Source: an uncultured Collinsella sp. (GTDB lineage Bacteria > Actinomycetota > Coriobacteriia > Coriobacteriales > Coriobacteriaceae). Taken from it: DNA of 6,177 nucleotides. A program made the translations under genes and the position numbers. The notes below the pieces were generated by a model. It was not told the origin of the DNA. It saw only the letters and a program-made list of their open reading frames with translations, and searched no databases. Of this stretch, positions 1-4,578 are shown one piece after another (the stretch's first letter is position 1; every line of letters begins with the position of its first letter). The stretch covers positions 1 through 6,177 of the forward strand of contig USLO01000104.1 in the NCBI GenBank assembly GCA_900555515.1, given 5' to 3'.

Positions 1-66
1 CCTGGGGTCCCTCATATACGGCCCTCCCGTCTCTCGCGCCCCTCCCGGAACTGTCCACATCAGTGT
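1..66 (-). mobile_element. Possible left end and gene start of a second insertion element
   Basis: Reading the minus strand from about 66, the sequence TGATGTGGACAGTTCCGGGA begins with TG and contains GTGGACA, similar to the terminal repeats of many IS3-family elements. It is followed by a textbook ribosome binding site (GGAGG at 23-27) and an ATG at 15 with 7 nt spacing, which opens a frame (MRDPR...) into the window edge. This frame is in phase with the ORF from 357, which hides the junction. The reading offered is an element inserted into, or abutting, an older OrfA fragment. The partner end and the rest of the transposase lie outside the window, so the call is tentative. Confidence 0.3.
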
Positions 67-357
67 AGCCAATCCACCCGCGCCCCCTTCGACTCGACGC
101 TTCCGCGGGGAGGCGGGCTCGGTGCCCGGTCGCCTCGCGGCGAATGCGGGGCTGCCCTCGCCGTGCGAGCAGTGCATGCGCTCCGCCCGGTCGGGCATCT
201 CACGGGCGGTCAGCTCGCCCGCCTCCTCCAGCTTGAGCCAAGCATACAGGTTGTCCTTGTTCGGGAAAAGCGGCAGGCTCCTGCAGGCGGCGGGGGCGGA
301 CAGGCCGCTCCGGTGGAACTCCCAGAGAATCCCCTCGCGCTCCTCTTTCGTATACAT
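1..357 (-). CDS. IS3-like transposase OrfA N-terminal fragment, runs off the window
   Basis: An uninterrupted frame of 119 codons starts with ATG at 357 and is still open at position 1. The start has a strong ribosome binding site: GGAGG at 365-369, 7 nt upstream. The product begins MYTKEEREGILWEFHRSGLS and continues with a basic, tryptophan-containing segment to about residue 50 (FPNKDNLYAWLKLEEAGEL). This resembles the helix-turn-helix N-terminus of OrfA-type IS3 transposases and related proteins, which bind the element's ends. From about residue 65 onward the translation becomes Gly/Arg/Pro-rich and no longer looks like a transposase domain. The frame may therefore be frameshifted, or interrupted by another element (see 1-66). 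The family call rests on recollection of the N-terminal pattern, without a search. An unrelated HTH regulator is the main alternative. Confidence 0.5.
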   Translation of the reverse strand, partial: MYTKEEREGILWEFHRSGLSAPAACRSLPLFPNKDNLYAWLKLEEAGELTAREMPDRAERMHCSHGEGSPAFAARRPGTEPASPRKRRVEGGAGGLATLMWTVPGGARETGGPYMRDPR

Positions 358-370
358 CGGACTCCCTCCT

Positions 371-402
371 GGACCCAGATTGGGTCCGAGATTTTGTCCG
401 AG
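371..402. repeat. Hairpin plus tandem GTCCGAG repeats upstream of the OrfA start
   Basis: GGACCCA (371-377) and TGGGTCC (381-387) form a perfect 7-bp inverted repeat with a 3-nt loop. GTCCGAG occurs at 384-390 and again at 396-402, giving a 12-nt period. The block lies just upstream of the ribosome binding site of the ORF starting at 357 and about 30 bp beyond the DUF956 stop. This is where the left terminal repeat and transposase-binding sites of an insertion sequence would be expected. No T-tract follows on the minus strand, so it is not a good terminator. Confidence 0.4.
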
Positions 403-433
403 GTCCCCATTTTCCGCCATCTATCGCCAACGA

Positions 434-832
434 TTAGCTGTCTCTGTGGAAAAGGCTCTTGATGGCAGCGGGGATGCTCTTGGCACCCTTGGCCGTCACA
501 TCGATAAAGTCGGGCGAACGCACGAGCTTATCCTCGTCAACGTACTTGCGAACCGCACGAAGCGTCTCTTTGTCGTCGCGCGTCGAAAACGTAAAGTGAC
601 CGTTGTCCTTGGTGAAGATGGCAAAACGCGTGATCTTCTTGGTGCCGCGCAAAACCTCGGCGGCGATATAGTCGACCTCGTCCCACGGGATTTGAATATA
701 ATCCTCGGGATTGCGCTCGTTGTAATACTCGAACGCCTTATTGCCCACCATCACGTTACCGTGGCTGGTAAGCCCCATCAGGCAGGTTGCCGGCGTTGCC
801 AGATCGACCGTGCTGTTCTGAGATTGCGCCAT
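434..832 (-). CDS. manO: DUF956 family protein (ManO-type), mannose PTS accessory
   Basis: A 132-residue cytoplasmic protein matching the DUF956 family, which is found downstream of mannose-class PTS operons in lactobacilli, lactococci and Listeria. There it is called ManO and is thought to modulate the operon. Family-like segments are VMVGNKAFEYYNERN (about 28-42), IQIPWDEVDYI (47-57), FTFSTRDDKETLRAVRKYV (80-98) and the tail KSIPAAIKSLF. There are no membrane segments. ATG at 832 was chosen because GGAGG lies at 844-848 and homologues begin here. An in-frame GTG at 883 falls inside the preceding terminator hairpin and is rejected. The gene follows manZ but is separated from it by that hairpin, so it is probably expressed by read-through at a lower level. 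The family call is firm; the molecular role is not established. Confidence 0.85.
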   Translation of the reverse strand: MAQSQNSTVDLATPATCLMGLTSHGNVMVGNKAFEYYNERNPEDYIQIPWDEVDYIAAEVLRGTKKITRFAIFTKDNGHFTFSTRDDKETLRAVRKYVDEDKLVRSPDFIDVTAKGAKSIPAAIKSLFHRDS

Positions 833-847
833 GCGCGCCTCGCCCTC

Positions 848-896
848 CAAATAAAACAATCGGACCGCATCCAGTGTACCCACCGGGTGCGGTCCG
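848..896 (-). terminator. Rho-independent terminator between manZ and DUF956 gene
   Basis: CGGACCGCA (861-869) and TGCGGTCCG (888-896) are perfect 9-bp complements. Adding a G-T pair and two more C-G pairs (870-872 with 885-887) extends the stem to 12 positions around a 12-nt loop. On the minus strand the stem is followed by ATTGTTTTATTT, a T-rich tract that runs straight into the GGAGG of the DUF956 gene. It should end or reduce transcription after manZ. Confidence 0.75.
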
Positions 897-952
897 TTTC
901 AATGGCTCAAAAGCCCTTGCCTAGCAATTCTCGGTCTTAAGCCGAAACGTGC

Positions 953-1873
953 TTACATGAAGCCGCAGACGCGACCGATGATGCCGATGGCGAAGAGAGC
1001 CAGGATGATGACGATCGGGCTGACCTTCTTCTTGAGGAGCTTGCAGACCAGCAGGGTCAGGCACACGGCGGCAAGGCCGGGGATGAGCTGATCGAGGTTG
1101 GCCTGAAGCGTGGTGACCTTCACCTGATCAAGGGCGTTAGCACCGATGGAGTTATACATCGTCAGTGCTTCCTTGACACCCTCAGAACCGGAGGGCAGGT
1201 TAGCCCAGTCGATAAAGGCGCCAGCAGACTGCGTGACCTTGGAAACGACCGGGGTGAAGGAGATGGACACCCAGCGCTCGACCAGGGCGCCGATGATGAA
1301 CATACCCAGGATGGAAGCACCCTCGGTGACCTTGCCCATCAGACCGCCGGAGAGGTCCTTGGCGATGGAGGAGCCGACCTTGTAGCCAAACTCCTGCGTG
1401 TACCACAGGAAGGCGTAACGGATGATGTTCCACGCGAAGAAGAACAGCAGCGGACCGGCGATGCTGCCGGACAGGGCCAGGGAAGCGCCCAGAGCACCCA
1501 GAATCGGGCGAAGGGTGAACCAGAAGGCGGGGTCGCCGACACCGGCGAGCGGGCCCATCATACCGACCTTGACGCCCTGAATGGCGACGTCGTCGATCGG
1601 GGCACCGTTGGCGCGCTCCTCCTCAAGAGCGAGGGTAACGCCAATGACGGGGGCGGAAACATAGGGGTGGGTGTTATAGAACTCCAGGTGGCGCTTAAGA
1701 GCGGCAATCTGGTCATCCTTGCTGGTGTAGAGTTTCTTGATCGCAGGGATCATTGCGAAGCACCAGCCGCCGTTCTGCATACGCTCGTAGTTCCACGAGC
1801 CCTGAAGGAACTGATGACGGAAGCAAACCTTCTTGCGGTCAGCCTTGGTGAGCTGAATCTTGTTCTCTGCCAT
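953..1873 (-). CDS. manZ: PTS mannose/glucose family transporter subunit IID
   Basis: EIID of the mannose-class phosphotransferase system, the membrane partner of ManY in hexose uptake. The 306-residue product carries family hallmarks: QFLQGSWNYERMQ (21-33), IPAIKKLYT (42-50), HLEFYNTHPYVSAP (62-75), GVTLALEEERANG (78-90), MMGPLAGVGDPAFWFT (105-120), EGASILGMFIIGALVERW (184-201) and a hydrophobic C-terminus after KKKVSPIVII. It is much closer to lactococcal PtnD than to E. coli ManZ. It has roughly 30 extra residues (about 212-250) between VVSKVTQ and TLQANLDQLIPGL that the E. coli protein lacks. ATG at 1873 is preferred over an in-frame GTG at 1882, because GGAGGGGAG (1882-1890) is correctly spaced only for the ATG. 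The manY stop overlaps this ribosome binding site, which implies coupled translation. Confidence 0.96.
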   Translation of the reverse strand: MAENKIQLTKADRKKVCFRHQFLQGSWNYERMQNGGWCFAMIPAIKKLYTSKDDQIAALKRHLEFYNTHPYVSAPVIGVTLALEEERANGAPIDDVAIQGVKVGMMGPLAGVGDPAFWFTLRPILGALGASLALSGSIAGPLLFFFAWNIIRYAFLWYTQEFGYKVGSSIAKDLSGGLMGKVTEGASILGMFIIGALVERWVSISFTPVVSKVTQSAGAFIDWANLPSGSEGVKEALTMYNSIGANALDQVKVTTLQANLDQLIPGLAAVCLTLLVCKLLKKKVSPIVIILALFAIGIIGRVCGFM

Positions 1874-1889
1874 ATGTATCACTCCCCTC

Positions 1890-2708
1890 CTACTCGTAAT
1901 CGTTCAGAATGTCGCCGAGCGGGTCACCGGAGCCGCCGCCCATGCCGCCACCCTGCTTGGCCAGATCCTTAAGGCCAAGGTAGATGAGGGCAAGGGAGAT
2001 GCCGATGAGGCCAAGGGCGATCAGCGTGAGCTGAGGGATGGCAGCAAGGACAAAGCCGAGGATGAAGAACGGCCAGGTCTCCTTGGTGGCCATCATGTTG
2101 ATGACCATGGCGTAACCGACGGAAGCGACCATGCCGCCGCCGACAGCCATACCGCCGGACAGCCAGTCGGGCATAGCGTTAAGCGCGTTGGTAACAGCCT
2201 CGGCCGGGATGATGCACAGAAGTACTGCCGGGATGGCGATACGAAGGCCCTGCATGAGGATAGCAGCGTACTGCCAGCGCTCGATGCCGGAGAAGTCGCC
2301 CTTCTCGGCGCAACCGTCCATGGCGTGAGCGATAGCGGTAGCAATGGTACGGCAGATCATGGTCAGGAACAGACCAGCGACCGACAGCGGGACGGCGACG
2401 GCGATGGCCGCGGTAACGGCCTTGGCCGAATCAGTGGCGCCGCCGTTGAGGGCGAGCACCATGATGATCGAAGAAGCGACCGAGGCCAGAGCGGCGTCAG
2501 GCGCGACAGCGGCGCCGACGTTAGCCCAGCCAAGGGCCATCATCTGGAGCGAACCGCCCAGGAGGATGCCCTCCTGAAGGTGACCGGTTACGAGACCGAT
2601 AAGCGTGCATGCCACGAGCGGCTGATGGAACTGGAACTCATCCAGAATGCCTTCCATACCGGCAAGCAACGCGACAATCGCAACAAGCAGAATAGTGATT
2701 GCAGACAT
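1890..2708 (-). CDS. manY: PTS mannose/sorbose family transporter subunit IIC
   Basis: The integral membrane EIIC (EII-Sor family) forms the sugar translocation path together with ManZ. The product has 272 residues and is rich in hydrophobic helices: about 3-22, 32-52, 75-88, 97-118, 148-168, 190-206 and 213-245. Signature segments match E. coli ManY almost word for word: GILDEFQFHQPLVACTLIGL (20-39), MALGWANVGAAVAPDAALAS (57-76), IAIPAV (157-162) and VGYAMVINMM (197-206). After the last helix comes a flexible Gly-rich tail (KQGGGMGGGSGDPLG, 251-265). ATG at 2708 has AAGGAGGG with about 9 nt spacing. The gap to the manX stop is 18 nt, placing it in the same operon. Confidence 0.96.
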   Translation of the reverse strand: MSAITILLVAIVALLAGMEGILDEFQFHQPLVACTLIGLVTGHLQEGILLGGSLQMMALGWANVGAAVAPDAALASVASSIIMVLALNGGATDSAKAVTAAIAVAVPLSVAGLFLTMICRTIATAIAHAMDGCAEKGDFSGIERWQYAAILMQGLRIAIPAVLLCIIPAEAVTNALNAMPDWLSGGMAVGGGMVASVGYAMVINMMATKETWPFFILGFVLAAIPQLTLIALGLIGISLALIYLGLKDLAKQGGGMGGGSGDPLGDILNDYE

Positions 2709-2726
2709 GTATCGGACCCTCCTTTA

Positions 2727-3716
2727 CTATGCTTGAGCGGCCAGTTCGGCCTTAGCTTTCTTCAACATGGCGTCGAGATCCTCGGAGGAATCCGAAGGAA
2801 CCTTGCGGACCTCGAACTTGACGCCCTTGGCCTTGAGGGCCTCGAGAGTCTTGACGTCGTCATCGCCCATAGCGACGGCGTTGGTGACGACGACCTTGCC
2901 CTTGGAGTGAGCCATGGAACCGATGTTGACTTCCTTGATGTCGACGCCGGCCTCGATGGCCTTGAGCAGATCCTGCGGGTTCTCAAAGAGCAGCATGGCC
3001 TTGGTGTCACCAAAGCGCGTGTCCTTGACGACCTCGGCCATCTTCTTGATGGGCACGACGTTGGCATGGACTCCCGGAGGGGCAGCCTGCTCGATCATGG
3101 TCTTGCGGAGCTCGTCGTGAGCAACGCCGTCGGAAACCACGATGATGCGGTTGGGGTTGATCTGCTTGGTCCACGTGGTGGCCACCTGACCATGAAGCAG
3201 ACGGGTGTCGATACGGACGTGGGCAATCTTGATGTGCCCGTCGCCGATGACCGTTCCCGGAGGGATGGCGCCTGCAGGAGCAGCAGCGGCCGCAGCCGGC
3301 TTCTTCTCCTCGGGCTCCAGAGACTCGGGCTTGACGCGCACGCCAGCCTTAGCCTCAGTCACGAGATGTTTTGCGATCGCATGTGCAGTGTTCTTTGCGT
3401 CAAAGCGCTGCGAATATGCCTCGATGAGCATAGGCAGGTTGACACCGGTGACGATAGCCCAGGAATCGTGGCCCTCGATGAGACCGCTGATCTGGTTGAA
3501 GGGCGTGCCGCCCCACAGATCAACGAGGAAGAGCACCTGCTCCTGGTCCTCGAAGGAAGCGATTGCCTCCTCGACCTTGGCGCGGAAGTCGTCGGGGCCC
3601 ATGCTCGGCTCGAGCGAGACCACGGCTACAGACGGCTGATCGCCAAAGACCATCGAGCCCGTCTGCTTGATTCCAGCCGCCAAGTCACCATGGCTAGCAA
3701 GAACAATACTTACCAT
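2727..3716 (-). CDS. manX: PTS mannose family EIIAB fusion protein
   Basis: The cytoplasmic phosphotransfer subunit takes phosphate from phospho-HPr and passes it to the incoming hexose. It has 329 residues. The EIIA domain (about 1-125) begins VSIVLASHGDLA with the phosphorylatable His9, and has FLVDLWGGTPFNQ near 63-75. An Ala/Pro linker (EEKKPAAAAAAPAGAIPPG, about 136-154) follows. The EIIB domain (about 160-329) carries the active histidine in RIDTRLLHGQVATTW, which is His175, the same number as in E. coli ManX. The domain arrangement and length match the E. coli fusion type. ATG at 3716 is preferred over the adjacent GTG at 3719, because GGAGG at 3724-3728 gives 7 nt spacing rather than 4. 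First gene of the manXYZ operon; the sugar could be mannose, glucose, fructose or glucosamine. Confidence 0.96.
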   Translation of the reverse strand: MVSIVLASHGDLAAGIKQTGSMVFGDQPSVAVVSLEPSMGPDDFRAKVEEAIASFEDQEQVLFLVDLWGGTPFNQISGLIEGHDSWAIVTGVNLPMLIEAYSQRFDAKNTAHAIAKHLVTEAKAGVRVKPESLEPEEKKPAAAAAAPAGAIPPGTVIGDGHIKIAHVRIDTRLLHGQVATTWTKQINPNRIIVVSDGVAHDELRKTMIEQAAPPGVHANVVPIKKMAEVVKDTRFGDTKAMLLFENPQDLLKAIEAGVDIKEVNIGSMAHSKGKVVVTNAVAMGDDDVKTLEALKAKGVKFEVRKVPSDSSEDLDAMLKKAKAELAAQA

Positions 3717-3724
3717 CACATAAC

Positions 3725-3765
3725 CTCCTTTTTGTCTACGTATTTCCTACACGACATGAAAGGAG
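3725..3765 (-). promoter_or_regulatory. manX leader hairpin that can sequester the ribosome binding site
   Basis: In the minus-strand transcript, CUCCUUU (from 3759-3765) is perfectly complementary to AAAGGAG (from 3725-3731), which is the manX Shine-Dalgarno sequence. Between them GUCGUGUA and UACGUAGAC can form a second stem with one bulged A and a GGAAA loop. The two helices can stack into one 41-nt structure that would hide the ribosome binding site. This is seen as base pairing only; function is inferred. Confidence 0.45.
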
Positions 3766-3786
3766 TATACCTGTTTGGATTGTGGA

Positions 3787-3828
3787 ATTATAGCTAAATT
3801 CGCAAAAGGTTGGATTATTTGTTTAAAC
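3787..3828 (-). promoter_or_regulatory. Candidate promoter of manXYZ with adjacent GTTTAAAC operator
   Basis: A consensus TATAAT lies at 3787-3792 on the minus strand, about 70 nt upstream of the manX start. The expected -35 region at 3810-3815 reads ATCCAA, a poor match to TTGACA. The palindrome GTTTAAAC (3821-3828) sits just upstream of it. A good -10 with a poor -35 and a palindrome beside it suggests an activator-dependent promoter. This is a motif reading, with no mapped transcript. Confidence 0.45.
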
Positions 3829-3990
3829 GTCTAAGTTTGTTACAAATTGATTACATTGCTGATTTACAGCTCATTGCCTGCTAAAACGTGATTTTCCGAT
3901 TGCTTTCAAAGACATATAAAGGTGCACTGTTCGTTAAGACCGCTTTTAGGTGGATCCCAATGCGTCTGCGTGCCGCCATTTTGTTTAAAC
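3818..3990. repeat. Pair of 11-bp direct repeats TTTGTTTAAAC
   Basis: TTTGTTTAAAC occurs at 3818-3828 and again at 3980-3990, 162 bp apart, both within the AT-rich region upstream of manX. Each contains the perfect 8-bp palindrome GTTTAAAC. They could be paired binding sites for one regulator of the operon, possibly acting through a DNA loop. The rest of 3717-4053 contains no supportable gene and no recognised RNA. Confidence 0.45.
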
Positions 3991-4053
3991 AGACATGACT
4001 TGACTAACCGAAGCAAATATGTTTAGAACTCTAGCCCATGCAGTCATTGGATG

Positions 4054-4482
4054 TTAGGCGATGTGGAGTGGGTTGGCGGCGTCGACGGCATCGGGTGCGT
4101 CGGAGAGGCCGTCAGGAGCAGCGTCTGCCGGGTCCTCGTCGGGAGTCTCGATCTGTTTGATCATTACCTCTTGGCCCTGCAGCAAATAGGTCTCGCCGCT
4201 ACCGCAATGGGGACAGGTCTTACCGTGCTCGACCGTCGCGTAGTCCCGGCCGCACGCCTCGCAATGCGTCACGGCCTCGACAGGCTCCACAATAAGCTCC
4301 GCGCCCTCGGTGATGGACTTTTTTTCTGCCGCCCAGCGCCAAGCGTCGAGCAGCAAGTCGGGAACGACGCCCGAGACCTCACCCAGCAGCAGCGTAACGC
4401 TCGAAACGTGACGCACGCCATTGGCACGCGCCACGTTCTCAACATCGCGAATGATGTGATACACGATTCCCAATTCATGCAA
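4054..4482 (-). CDS. hypA: Hydrogenase/nickel maturation protein HypA, TTG start
   Basis: HypA delivers nickel, with HypB, to apo-[NiFe]-hydrogenase large subunits and carries a structural zinc. The frame reads TTG-CAT-GAA-TTG, giving the invariant N-terminal MHEL with the nickel-ligand His2. AAAGGG lies 7 nt upstream, so TTG at 4482 is taken as the start. An in-frame ATG at 4572 would add 30 residues read through a hairpin and would bury His2. The product has 142 residues. Family features are HELGIVYHII (2-11), LLLGEVSGVVPDLL (31-44) and the zinc site CEAC (C74, C77) with CPHC (C90, C93). The core ends near residue 112. A further 30 residues (113-142) are Asp/Ala/Pro-rich, with eight acidic residues and no Lys or Arg, unusual beside typical HypA proteins of about 115 residues. 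Confidence 0.9.
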   Translation of the reverse strand: MHELGIVYHIIRDVENVARANGVRHVSSVTLLLGEVSGVVPDLLLDAWRWAAEKKSITEGAELIVEPVEAVTHCEACGRDYATVEHGKTCPHCGSGETYLLQGQEVMIKQIETPDEDPADAAPDGLSDAPDAVDAANPLHIA

Positions 4483-4514
4483 GGCGAAACCCTTTCTGCA
4501 GAGGTTGATTCGAT

Positions 4515-4563
4515 GCAAACTCAAAGCAAGGGGACGACGAGATCTAGTCTGCGCCGTCCCCTT
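4515..4563 (-). terminator. Hairpin between the GltD-like gene and hypA
   Basis: AAGGGGACG (4528-4536) and CGTCCCCTT (4555-4563) form a perfect 9-bp stem around an 18-nt loop. On the minus strand the stem is followed by GCTTTGAGTTTGC, a broken T-tract. It starts about 15 nt after the oxidoreductase stop codon, so it probably terminates that transcript at least partly. The large loop and imperfect T-tract leave an RNA-processing or 3'-stabilising element possible. I see no clear promoter between it and hypA. Confidence 0.55.
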
Positions 4564-4578
4564 ACCCGCCATGGCTAC

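Noticed and set aside
200..430. Short minus-strand frames overlapping the OrfA start (76 and 66 codons)
   Set aside because: They lie in other frames of the transposase-like gene, have weaker starts and give Arg/Gly/Pro-rich shadow translations.
122..940. 272-codon open frame on the plus strand opposite the DUF956 gene and OrfA fragment
   Set aside because: Antisense to a recognised family protein, begins with no convincing ribosome binding site, and its translation shows no recognisable domain.
3716..3757. 13-codon leader ORF (ATG at 3757) whose stop overlaps the manX ATG
   Set aside because: The overlap is suggestive of coupling, but there is no ribosome binding site before it and its ATG lies between the arms of the leader hairpin.
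1860..3797. 645-codon open frame on the plus strand opposite manX and manY
   Set aside because: It is exactly antisense to two clearly homologous PTS genes, its product is a low-complexity Asp/Gly/Arg-rich string without domains, and it is a common artefact of biased codon use in GC-rich genes.
3720..4053. Sigma-54 type promoter upstream of manX, as in some Gram-positive mannose operons
   Set aside because: No TGGC...TGC pair with correct -24/-12 spacing was found; a TATAAT box is present instead.
4483..4572. N-terminal extension of HypA from an ATG at 4572
   Set aside because: It would place the nickel ligand His2 internally and be read through the hairpin at 4528-4563; the TTG at 4482 has its own ribosome binding site.
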